Of a stretch of DNA of 9,733 nt, positions 1 to 6,257 are shown piece by piece. Under the pieces are notes generated by a model. It had not been told where the DNA came from. It saw only the letters and a program-made list of their open reading frames with translations, and made no database searches. The stretch comes from Clostridia bacterium (lineage in GTDB: Bacteria; Bacillota; Clostridia; Oscillospirales; Butyricicoccaceae), in the NCBI GenBank assembly GCA_017556565.1, contig JAFYMQ010000115.1, positions 1 through 9,733 on the forward strand. Reading direction: 5' to 3'. Both the position numbers and the translations under genes were made by a program. Within the stretch, counting starts at the first letter, position 1. The number at the start of each line of letters is the position of its first letter.

Positions 1-125
1 AAGGCTCCCCTTATATATTAAGGGGAGCTGGCAGCCGTAGGCTGGCTGAGGGGATATCTTGAGGCTTACTTGTTTATCCCCTCCGCCCTATGGGGCACCT
101 CCCCTTGCAACAAGGGGAGGCTTAC
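1..125. repeat. Palindromic intergenic element (several nested hairpins)
   Basis: This stretch is built from perfect inverted repeats. The stems are 4-13 with 19-28 (10 bp, AT-rich loop), 32-36 with 40-44 (CAGCC/GGCTG), 48-56 with 75-83 (9 bp, GAGGGGATA/TATCCCCTC), 85-88 with 93-96, and 98-107 with 111-120 (10 bp, CCTCCCCTTG/CAAGGGGAGG, 3-base loop). The two outer hairpins share an AGGGGAG-type stem. The look is that of a non-coding, probably dispersed, REP- or MITE-like palindromic unit. I infer the dispersal from style only, because one window cannot show copy number. No coding signal is credible here: the open frame over 59-388 simply follows the repeats. Confidence 0.6.
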
Positions 126-154
126 GGGGAGTGGAGGCGGCGGCAGCCGCATCT

Positions 155-196
155 GCGCGTGAGCTCAATCTCGTTTTAAGCAAGCGGTCGCTTGCA
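155..196. repeat. Direct repeat, copy 1 (42 bp)
   Basis: A 42-bp unit beginning GCGCGTGAGCTCAATC recurs at 271-312 with two mismatches (positions 179/295 and 187/303). The unit ends in a small perfect hairpin, GCAAGCG (180-186) with CGCTTGC (189-195). The copies are 116 bp apart. Between them lies GC-rich sequence, including another perfect stem at 256-262 with 268-274. Function is unknown; it looks like a repeated structural module of the intergenic region. Confidence 0.7.
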
Positions 197-270
197 GGAG
201 TCGAGCGTAGCGAGACCGAGCGAGAGCGAGTGCGGGGATGGCCGCGTAAGGCGAAGCGCGGATTCATTCC

Positions 271-312
271 GCGCGTGAGCTCAATCTCGTTTTATGCAAG
301 CGCTCGCTTGCA
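271..312. repeat. Direct repeat, copy 2, inside a long palindrome
   Basis: This is the second copy of the 42-bp unit at 155-196. Its right part belongs to a longer perfect palindrome in which 286-302 pairs with 305-321 (17 bp), leaving only 2 bases between the arms. The two mismatches against copy 1 are the ones that make the hairpin arms here perfectly complementary, so the structure seems to be what is kept. It could form an RNA hairpin on either strand or a DNA cruciform. Confidence 0.7.
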
Positions 313-322
313 TAAAACGAGG

Positions 323-350
323 AAAAACCGCTTGCAAGCAAGCGGTTTTT
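323..350 (-). terminator. Symmetrical intrinsic terminator downstream of the lipoprotein gene
   Basis: A 13-bp perfect stem (323-335 with 338-350) has a GC-rich core, CCGCTTGC/GCAAGCGG, flanked by A5 on the left and T5 on the right. On the minus strand it lies about 65 bases past the stop codon of the lipoprotein gene and ends in a U-run, as expected for a Rho-independent terminator. The A/T flanks are symmetrical, so it could also stop plus-strand transcription. Its core, GCAAGCG, is shared with the hairpins at 180-195 and 296-311, which ties it to the neighbouring repeats. Confidence 0.65.
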
Positions 351-413
351 CTTGGAACACCTTGAAAAAGTATTTGGCTATACTTTAAATAACTTGTAAG
401 GGTTCAGAGCAAA

Positions 414-2309
414 TTACTTAGCCATTGCGATCCAGTCGGTACCGAAGCCGAAGCCGGGAACGTAGCCGCCTGCGGGCAGAATGACGTTCTCAGCGAACAG
501 AACCTTGGTGGGATCGATGTACATTGCGATGTTGATTCTGTAATCATACAGCTCTTTTTCCATCTCGAGGCACAGCTCGATAACTCTTGCGTTGTCATCC
601 TTCAGATCGAGAGCTGCTGCTTCGTCATACTTAGCATCGTAAGCTGCGCTGTTGTAGCAGAATCTGGGAGGAGAATAAGTGGACTTGAAGTAGTTGAAGT
701 AAGCTCTGGGATTCTCCTTGGAGGGGAGCAGATAGCCGAGGGATGCCTGGTATGCGTTGGGATCATCGGGATTCCAGCGGCGCTGGCTGTTAACGATGGA
801 GGAGGGCTTTGCATCCAGCTTGAGCTTCAGCTTGTCGCCGAAGGTGTTCTCGAACTGCTTCTGCAGAATCTCAGCGGTTGCGCCGACGATTGCGGAAGAT
901 TCGGTGTACAGGATGGTGAAGTCAGAGGTGGTGAGGTTTCTGGGCTCGTAAGCCTTGGTCAGGAACTGATTTGCCTTTGCAACGTCGTAGGACTCTTCGG
1001 GGGTAAGCAGCCAATCACGCTCGATATCCCAGTACAGCAGACCGGAAACGGGGTCAGCAACAGTCTCGGGACGGACGTTGGAGGTGGTGGGGAAGCAGGA
1101 GAGGATGTCTGCCATATCAACACGGTCGATGCCGTAGAACATAGCCTCGCGGTAGTTCAGGTCGCCGATCAGGTTCTGGTTTTCGGTATTACCGACGTTG
1201 CACATGATCCATGTGGAGGTGTTGGAGTTGTACTCATAGACGCGAGGATCGTCTTCGAACTGCTCCCAATCGTTGTAGCTGATAGCAACGTAGTCGAGCT
1301 CGCCGTTGAGGAACATCTGCAGCTGGGTGCCCTTTTCGGGAACGACTGTCTTGATGATACCTTCGAGCTTGATTTCGTCAGCGTAGATGTAGTTTTCGTT
1401 ACGCTCAAAGACGTACTTTGCATCGGGGATCCACTCAACCAGCTTGTAGGGACCGCCGGACATATAAGTCTCAACAGAGGTACCGTAGGTGGTAGCGGTG
1501 CCGTCAGCATTCATGTTGTCCATGTAGGTCTTTTCGTGGATCAGCTGGCGGTCAAGGATTCTCCATACGTTATCCATGGGGAGAACTTCTTCGGTGATTA
1601 CCTGCATGGTGTAATCGTCGATCTTCTTGATACCGACGTCGTCCCAGGAGGCAACGGTGCCCATCTGATACTCATACAGGTTCTTGATCTTGCCGTATGC
1701 AGAGCCGGTCAGAGAAGAAGCAGACAGATACTGCATCTTGGGGTCTGCGTAGCACTGATAGGTGAAGATCAGGTCGTCAACGGTGATAGGATCGCCGTTT
1801 GCCCACTTGCCGTCCTCACGGATCTTGACTTCCCAAGTCAGACCATCGGTGCCAACAGGGGTAGGCCAGCTTGCTGCCAGTTCAAAATCATTCTTCCAGC
1901 CTGCGATAGCGGTGGGGTCGATAACCTGTCTGTACAGATAGATGGAGGTGGGGTTGATGATTTCGCCTTCCATAGTACCCTGGGTGGTCAGCTGGTTAGC
2001 GGTGGTAGCGCCAGAGGTCATAGCGGTACGATACCAGCCGTAGGGCTCGACTACTACGGGCTCGGGAGTGGTGGTACCCTGCTCGCCGGTGCCGGTACCT
2101 GTACCTGTACCTGTGCCGGTACCTGTGCCGGTGCCTGTGCCGGTGCCTGTGCCGGTGCCTGTACCTGTGCCTGTACCTGTGCCGGTACCTGTGCCGGTGC
2201 CTGTACCTGTGCCGGTGTCAGGATCTTTGATAGTAGGCTGTTTGCCGCAGCCTGCGAATGCAGCTACGAGCATCAGAACTGCCAAAATAAGAGCTAAATA
2301 CTTCTTCAT
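414..2309 (-). CDS. Family 5 ABC transporter solute-binding lipoprotein with Thr-Gly repeat linker
   Basis: Predicted lipid-anchored, extracytoplasmic substrate-binding protein (631 aa) of the SBP_bac_5 type, the family that delivers peptides, nickel or some sugars to ABC importers. A short Lys-rich start and hydrophobic helix end in a lipobox, AFAGC, so Cys21 is the likely lipidation site. Residues 32-75 are 22 exact Thr-Gly dipeptides, followed by EQGTTTPEP, forming a long flexible tether. The binding domain begins near residue 90. It carries the family-typical stretch [19 protein letters not shown] followed by VDDLIFTYQ, where SBP_bac_5 proteins usually read W-x-F-x-L-R-x-G-V-x-W-x-DG-x-P-x-T-A-x-DV. 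The ATG at 2309 is set by AAGGAGG at 2323-2317. The gene has its own promoter and terminator, and no permease or ATPase gene lies next to it within the window, so its transporter partners and substrate cannot be named. Confidence 0.85.
   Translation of the reverse strand: MKKYLALILAVLMLVAAFAGCGKQPTIKDPDTGTGTGTGTGTGTGTGTGTGTGTGTGTGTGTGTGTGTGTGTGTGEQGTTTPEPVVVEPYGWYRTAMTSGATTANQLTTQGTMEGEIINPTSIYLYRQVIDPTAIAGWKNDFELAASWPTPVGTDGLTWEVKIREDGKWANGDPITVDDLIFTYQCYADPKMQYLSASSLTGSAYGKIKNLYEYQMGTVASWDDVGIKKIDDYTMQVITEEVLPMDNVWRILDRQLIHEKTYMDNMNADGTATTYGTSVETYMSGGPYKLVEWIPDAKYVFERNENYIYADEIKLEGIIKTVVPEKGTQLQMFLNGELDYVAISYNDWEQFEDDPRVYEYNSNTSTWIMCNVGNTENQNLIGDLNYREAMFYGIDRVDMADILSCFPTTSNVRPETVADPVSGLLYWDIERDWLLTPEESYDVAKANQFLTKAYEPRNLTTSDFTILYTESSAIVGATAEILQKQFENTFGDKLKLKLDAKPSSIVNSQRRWNPDDPNAYQASLGYLLPSKENPRAYFNYFKSTYSPPRFCYNSAAYDAKYDEAAALDLKDDNARVIELCLEMEKELYDYRINIAMYIDPTKVLFAENVILPAGGYVPGFGFGTDWIAMAK
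2085..2216 (-). repeat. In-frame hexanucleotide tandem repeat encoding (Thr-Gly)22
   Basis: 132 bp made of 22 six-base units, each one Thr codon (ACC or ACA) plus one Gly codon (GGT or GGC). The units mix synonymous codons, so the DNA repeat is not perfect, although the protein repeat is exact. Gain or loss of units by slippage would keep the frame and only change the tether length of the lipoprotein. The opposite strand reads as Pro-Val repeats, which is a shadow and not a gene. Confidence 0.9.
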
Positions 2310-2321
2310 GTTATTGCCTCC

Positions 2322-2434
2322 TTGTGCAAATTATATTGGGGTCAACTATAGTATTATTCTACTTGCTTGGGTCTTTATTGTCAATCCTTACAAATGTACA
2401 GAATTATAGCTCTTTTTTTGGGCAATTTGCACAA
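2322..2434. repeat. 11-bp inverted repeat pair flanking the lipoprotein promoter
   Basis: TTGTGCAAATT at 2322-2332 is the exact reverse complement of AATTTGCACAA at 2424-2434. The two arms bracket the promoter at 2384-2356. The left arm abuts the ribosome binding site and the right arm lies about 40 bases upstream of the -35 box. This could be a pair of operator half-sites or a long-range RNA or DNA pairing, but an 11-bp match in AT-rich DNA may also be chance. Confidence 0.3.
2356..2384 (-). promoter_or_regulatory. Sigma-A-type promoter of the lipoprotein gene
   Basis: On the minus strand a perfect -35 box, TTGACA (2384-2379), is followed after exactly 17 bases by TAGAAT (2361-2356), five of six matches to the -10 consensus. 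Transcription would start near 2349, giving a leader of about 40 bases that contains AAGGAGG at 2323-2317. The close match predicts strong, housekeeping-type expression. Confidence 0.75.
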
Positions 2435-2508
2435 ATGGCTTGTTTTTTGACCTCCTGTGGCCATTGATACGGGGTAATTGTTAAATATCTGATAAGCTTT
2501 TTGTAACT

Positions 2509-2543
2509 AAAAAAATCAGGTCGGGAGATTTCCCAACCTGATC
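2509..2543 (-). terminator. Intrinsic terminator of the aspS-gat operon
   Basis: The hairpin pairs 2515-2526 with 2531-2542 (12 bp with one mismatch at 2522/2535) and has a 4-base loop. On the minus strand it is followed directly by seven U (2515-2509). It lies about 20 bases past the asparaginase-like stop codon and marks the end of the operon before the separate lipoprotein promoter. Confidence 0.85.
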
Positions 2544-2563
2544 GTGAAAGCCTGCAAATCGGC

Positions 2564-3610
2564 TCAGAGTATTTCGTTGTTCAGGGGTGTAAGCATATAT
2601 TCTGTCAGCTCTTTCCCGCTCATTTTTGCCGAGGTGGCAAGCAGAGCTTTTGCCCATGCGCACTCGCGGGTCATGCTGAGAGGCACTATGCCGCCGTTTT
2701 GCACACCGTCGAATACCGACGAATACTGTCCGTCACCAAGGGTGCAGGGTGCGGCAAATACAGGCACTTTCCGCTCTTTGCATCTTGCGGCAAGGTGCAG
2801 CACAGACAGGCTCGAATACCCCTCACCCTCTCCGCCGCGCTCGACACAGAACGTGCCCGAGTGATAGGTGCCGTGCACCACCGCGCCGACGCCGTCAAGG
2901 CTCAGTCTGCCGTAGTCAAGCCCGGTATAGGGGGTGATATAAAGCAGCCCATTGTCAAGTCTGACATCGGTGCCGAACGGGGCGGGTCTGCGTGCCTCCG
3001 ACAGTTTGCGGCAGGTGTCGTGCATAGCATCACGGTCTGCCAAATCAATGCTCTCCCCTGCCGATACAAAATCGTCGGAGAAATTGGCGCTCTGCATGAT
3101 GCGGCTGCCCAGATGCAGATGCAGAGTGCCGTCTGCGTTCATATACGGCACGTACACGTTGGGGGCGATGCCGCTCATTATCAGCTCGGCGCCTGTGCGG
3201 AAGTTGATATTGGCATTGGTGCCCTCGACCATAGGAGGCTTGGCACCCGAGATGAGCATAATGGGTACGGGGGAAAAGCAAAACAGCATGCTCAGCAGAG
3301 CGGCGGTATATGCCAGAGTGTCGGTGCCGTGCATGATCATCACGCCTGCATACTCGGCAAGGTCAAAGGAGCGCAGATGGTCAATTATAGTCTGAAGCTT
3401 GGGCAGGGTCATATTTTCGCTGAGGGTCTGGCTTGACAGGCAGGAATCCTCAAACAGACTGTGGCTGAGGCAGGCATATTGAGAATCGCTCTGAGAAAAT
3501 CTCAGAGCGATATATCTCTTGGCCAGTTCTGTGTTGAGTTCTCTCTGTCCGTCACGGGGCGCGCAGCCGATTGTGCCGCCTGTGTATACGGTCAGGATCT
3601 TCTTCATCAC
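2564..3610 (-). CDS. Type I L-asparaginase-like protein (GatD-related family), catalytic Lys apparently replaced
   Basis: Cytoplasmic protein of 348 aa (347 from the ATG at 3607) in the bacterial type I asparaginase family, whose members hydrolyse Asn to Asp and ammonia. Visible signatures are YTGGTIG, with the nucleophile-position Thr13, and MHGTDTLAYTA, with Thr96 and Asp97. Past these, the region that in E. coli AnsA reads GNRTTK reads GSRIMQ here, so Gln173 sits where the family's catalytic Lys is expected (by-eye alignment anchored on the shared G-x-R). The substrate-contact motif SSDM also looks changed, to SENM. The start is GTG 3610 or ATG 3607; AAGGAG sits 7 or 10 bases upstream of them, which suits GTG slightly better. 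It is the last gene of the operon, 15 bases after gatB. The same fold supplies ammonia in archaeal GatDE, so a role beside GatB is plausible but unproven. It could also be a plain asparaginase or a non-catalytic partner. Confidence 0.8.
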   Translation of the reverse strand: MMKKILTVYTGGTIGCAPRDGQRELNTELAKRYIALRFSQSDSQYACLSHSLFEDSCLSSQTLSENMTLPKLQTIIDHLRSFDLAEYAGVMIMHGTDTLAYTAALLSMLFCFSPVPIMLISGAKPPMVEGTNANINFRTGAELIMSGIAPNVYVPYMNADGTLHLHLGSRIMQSANFSDDFVSAGESIDLADRDAMHDTCRKLSEARRPAPFGTDVRLDNGLLYITPYTGLDYGRLSLDGVGAVVHGTYHSGTFCVERGGEGEGYSSLSVLHLAARCKERKVPVFAAPCTLGDGQYSSVFDGVQNGGIVPLSMTRECAWAKALLATSAKMSGKELTEYMLTPLNNEIL

Positions 3611-3625
3611 AATATTGCTCCTTTG

Positions 3626-5062
3626 TCAGGAGTTCATAACTTCTTCGATCAGGACTTCACGCAGGGTCTGGGGATCGCAGTTGCCCTTGAGTTCCTTCAT
3701 GCATCTGCCGAACAGAGCCATAAGCACCTTTTCCTTGCCTGCCTTGTAGTCGGCAACGGTCTTGGGATCGGATGCGACAACAGCCTTGACTACGGTCTTG
3801 AGCAGATCAGTATCATTGGACACGATGAAGCCGTTGTCCTTGGCATAGGTTTCGGGATCGATGTCCTGCTCAAAGAGAGCGGCAAGGATCTTCTTGGCGT
3901 TGGGACGGGAAACGGTGCCCTCGGTAACAAGCTTGATAAGCTTGCCCAGACTCTCGCCGTTGATGCTCAGCTGATCGGCGGTGAGGCCGGCTTTGTTGAG
4001 CATATTCATACAGTCGGAGATCAGGTAGTTGGCAGCTTCCTTGGCGTTGCCGCATACTGCATATGCCTGCTCGAAGCAGTCGCACAGAGCACGGCTGTCA
4101 CAAAGCTGCTGAGCATCGTACTCACCAAGACCCAGCTCGGTCATGTAGCGGGCTTTTTTGACCTCGGGGAGCTCGGGCAGGGTGGCTTTTATGCGGTCAA
4201 ACCACTCGTCATCGATGACGACGGGCATGATGTTGGGGTCAGGGAAATAGCGGTAGTCGCCTGCATTTTCTTTGGTACGCATGGAGAAGGACTTGCCCTT
4301 GAGGTCGTCCCAACGGCGGGTCTCCTGAACCAGCTCCTCGGTGCCGTTTTCGATAGCGTCGATGTGGCGGGCAGTTTCGTACTCGATAGCGCGCTCGATA
4401 GCCGAGAGGGAGTTCATGTTCTTCATCTCGGTGCGGACGCCAAGCACGTTGCTGCCTTCGGGGCGGACGGACAGGTTAACGTCGCAGCGCATGGAGCCCT
4501 GCTCCATACGGCAGTCGGAAACGCGGGCAAATCTCAGCAGAGAGCGCAGACGCTCGAGGTAAGCGATAACCTCCTCGGCAGAGTGCAGGTCGGGCTGGGA
4601 AACGATCTCGATAAGGGGCACGCTGGTACGGTTGAAGTCGACCAGAGAGGTGTCAGACCAATCGTCGTGGACAAGCTTGCCTGCGTCTTCTTCCATATGG
4701 ATCTGCTTGATGCGGATCTGGCGCTTGCCCTGAGAGGTCTCGATGTCAACAAGGCCGTTGACAGCGACGGGAGAGAACAGCTGGGTGGTCTGATAAGAGC
4801 AGGGCAGGTCGGGATAGTAGTAGCTCTTTTTGTCAAAGGTTGTGGTGCGGTTGATGTCGCAGTTGAGCATCATACCTGCGGTCATACCCAGATCGACAAC
4901 GTGCTTGTTGACGATGGGCAGCATACCGGGCATACCGCAGCAGGCGGGGCAAACGTGGTCATTCTGCTCGCCGCCGAACTTGGCAGAGCAGGAGCAGAAT
5001 ATTTTGGACTCGGTGGCAAGCTCTACGTGAACTTCCAGTCCTATGACGGTTTCGTATCTCAT
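3626..5062 (-). CDS. gatB: Aspartyl/glutamyl-tRNA amidotransferase subunit B
   Basis: GatB (478 aa, the usual size) is the tRNA-binding kinase/amidotransferase subunit of GatCAB. It phosphorylates the Asp or Glu on misacylated tRNA-Asn or tRNA-Gln and then amidates it with ammonia channelled from GatA. The N terminus reads YETVIGLEVHVEL, a family hallmark. The zinc-site cysteines are present as CSCSAKFGG followed by CPACCGMPG. The HxEED kinase-site motif is kept as IHMEEDAGKL, and YYYPDLP is also present. The C-terminal part has the helical YqeY-like tRNA-binding tail, including SRPNAKKIL. I set the start at ATG 5062, where the conserved sequence begins and GGAGGG sits inside the end of the upstream gene; the open frame to 5212 would overlap gatA. 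Only one base separates it from the gatA stop, which suggests translational coupling. No catalytic defect is visible, in contrast to its GatA-like neighbour. Confidence 0.95.
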   Translation of the reverse strand: MRYETVIGLEVHVELATESKIFCSCSAKFGGEQNDHVCPACCGMPGMLPIVNKHVVDLGMTAGMMLNCDINRTTTFDKKSYYYPDLPCSYQTTQLFSPVAVNGLVDIETSQGKRQIRIKQIHMEEDAGKLVHDDWSDTSLVDFNRTSVPLIEIVSQPDLHSAEEVIAYLERLRSLLRFARVSDCRMEQGSMRCDVNLSVRPEGSNVLGVRTEMKNMNSLSAIERAIEYETARHIDAIENGTEELVQETRRWDDLKGKSFSMRTKENAGDYRYFPDPNIMPVVIDDEWFDRIKATLPELPEVKKARYMTELGLGEYDAQQLCDSRALCDCFEQAYAVCGNAKEAANYLISDCMNMLNKAGLTADQLSINGESLGKLIKLVTEGTVSRPNAKKILAALFEQDIDPETYAKDNGFIVSNDTDLLKTVVKAVVASDPKTVADYKAGKEKVLMALFGRCMKELKGNCDPQTLREVLIEEVMNS

Positions 5063-5063
5063 G

Positions 5064-6242
5064 TTATTTGCCCTCCTCTGCTGTTTTGGCAAGCTCAAGA
5101 AGCATACCGTCGGAGAATGCTTTGCCCACTGCCTGCACGCCTGCGCAGACCACTGCGGGCAGACCGCTGATGGATGCGGGTGCGGTGTACAGGTTCTCGG
5201 TGTAAACGGCATAGGGTGCTACGTCAATGTCGGCATACTTCATCTTGGAGCAGGCGGGCAGAACAACTGCGTCATACTGCTCAAAGAGCTTGTTAAGTGC
5301 CTCGACCATAACTCTGCGGACGCGCAGAGCCTTGTCGTAAACGGGCATATAGTTCTTGGTGGACAGAACGTCAGAGCCGTAGAGGATGGCGGCTTTCAGC
5401 TCGTCGCCGAATGCCTCGGTGCGGCTGTTGGTGTACAGCTCGTCAATGGTGGTGTAATCCTTGCTGCGGTAGCCGTACTTGATACCGTCAAAACGGGAGA
5501 CGTTGTTGCACAGCTCGGCGCACATCAGGATGTTCCATGCTGTGCTTGCGCTCTTGAGCAGAGTGCCGTCTGCCTGCTCGACTGTGATGCCGGCACCCTC
5601 GCAGGCGGCTTTGAAAGCCTCGATCTTCTGCTGACCCTCGGCATCGGTGTCAAAGCCGGTGAGCACTGCGATCTTCCGGGGCTTGGCATCACGCAGGGCT
5701 GCGTCGATCTTGGACTGAGCGTGCATGGTGCCGTCTTTGCAGTCGTAGCCTGCGATAGCGCCCAGCACGGTCTTGGCGCTGTCTGCACAGTCAGCCATAA
5801 CGCCGACTGTCTCGCCCGAGCAAGCAACGGCAACAGTGCCGTAGCGGGAAACTGTGCCGTAGGTGGGCTTGATGAATACTTTGCCGCTCTGGGCAGCGCT
5901 GCGGCGGGGCGCACCGTTGATGTCAACGGTGACGACCGCGTCAATGCCGCCCTCGTCAAGAGCAAGGGCTGCGGCGGAAGCATAGCTGCCGTCAGCATTC
6001 CTGACTGCGCCATAGTAGCTGCTCTCACCGATAACGTCAAAGCCAAACTCGCCTACGTTCAGCTTGCCTGCCACACTGTAGCCTGCACTCTGCAGCTTTT
6101 CTACGACTGTTGCATCGAACAGGCTGCAGTAGCCGTCCAGCATCTTGCTGCCTGCGGTGGTGGGCAGAGCGGTGGTGAGTATCATATCGTCCAGCGCAAC
6201 AGACTTGGCGCCTGCTGCGGCTTTTGCAAGATAAGTTTTCAT
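5064..6242 (-). CDS. gatA: Divergent GatA-like amidase-fold protein, probably catalytically inactive
   Basis: Homologue of GatA (392 aa against roughly 480-490), which normally hydrolyses Gln to feed ammonia to GatB. Family landmarks persist: FDATVVEKLQSAG, GKLNVGEF, KPTYGTVSRYG, SRFDGIKYGYR and SRTEAFGDEL. The N terminus lacks about 60 residues and the conserved segments between here and the C terminus are shortened. By-eye alignment of the amidase-signature triad gives these changes: IAIKDN becomes VALDDM (Lys to Asp18), DTGGSIRQPA becomes DINGAPRRSA (nucleophilic Ser to Ala111), and GGSSGGSAAA becomes DGSYASAAA (cis-Ser probably to Gly85). ATG 6242 has GGGAGG upstream; the in-frame TAA just upstream is the gatC stop, so no longer start exists. 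The frame is clean, which argues for selection and against decay. It may be a structural scaffold for GatB/GatC that uses another ammonia source. I give the symbol for homology only. Confidence 0.85.
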   Translation of the reverse strand: MKTYLAKAAAGAKSVALDDMILTTALPTTAGSKMLDGYCSLFDATVVEKLQSAGYSVAGKLNVGEFGFDVIGESSYYGAVRNADGSYASAAALALDEGGIDAVVTVDINGAPRRSAAQSGKVFIKPTYGTVSRYGTVAVACSGETVGVMADCADSAKTVLGAIAGYDCKDGTMHAQSKIDAALRDAKPRKIAVLTGFDTDAEGQQKIEAFKAACEGAGITVEQADGTLLKSASTAWNILMCAELCNNVSRFDGIKYGYRSKDYTTIDELYTNSRTEAFGDELKAAILYGSDVLSTKNYMPVYDKALRVRRVMVEALNKLFEQYDAVVLPACSKMKYADIDVAPYAVYTENLYTAPASISGLPAVVCAGVQAVGKAFSDGMLLELAKTAEEGK

Positions 6243-6257
6243 AACTTTTGCCTCCCT

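Noticed and set aside
155..312. Two spaced direct repeats as a CRISPR array
   Set aside because: There are only two copies with a 74-bp interval, the repeats contain long palindromes, and no cas genes are seen.
59..388. Plus-strand frame of 109 codons over the left intergenic region
   Set aside because: It runs through palindromes, direct repeats and a terminator hairpin, and the translation has no domain character.
2403..2408. TATAAT on the minus strand as an extra promoter for the lipoprotein gene
   Set aside because: There is no acceptable -35 box at 16-18 bp upstream; the TTGACA-17-TAGAAT promoter downstream is far better.
2068..2409. Plus-strand frame encoding Pro-Val repeats
   Set aside because: It is the antisense reading of the Thr-Gly repeat. 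The lipoprotein on the minus strand has a signal peptide, a ribosome binding site and family motifs.
3461..5170. Plus-strand open frame of 569 codons opposite gatB
   Set aside because: Shadow of gatB and part of the asparaginase-like gene, with no family motifs.
5063..5212. 50-residue N-terminal extension of gatB
   Set aside because: It overlaps the end of the gatA-like gene and has no similarity to GatB. The family N terminus starts at ATG 5062 with a good ribosome binding site.
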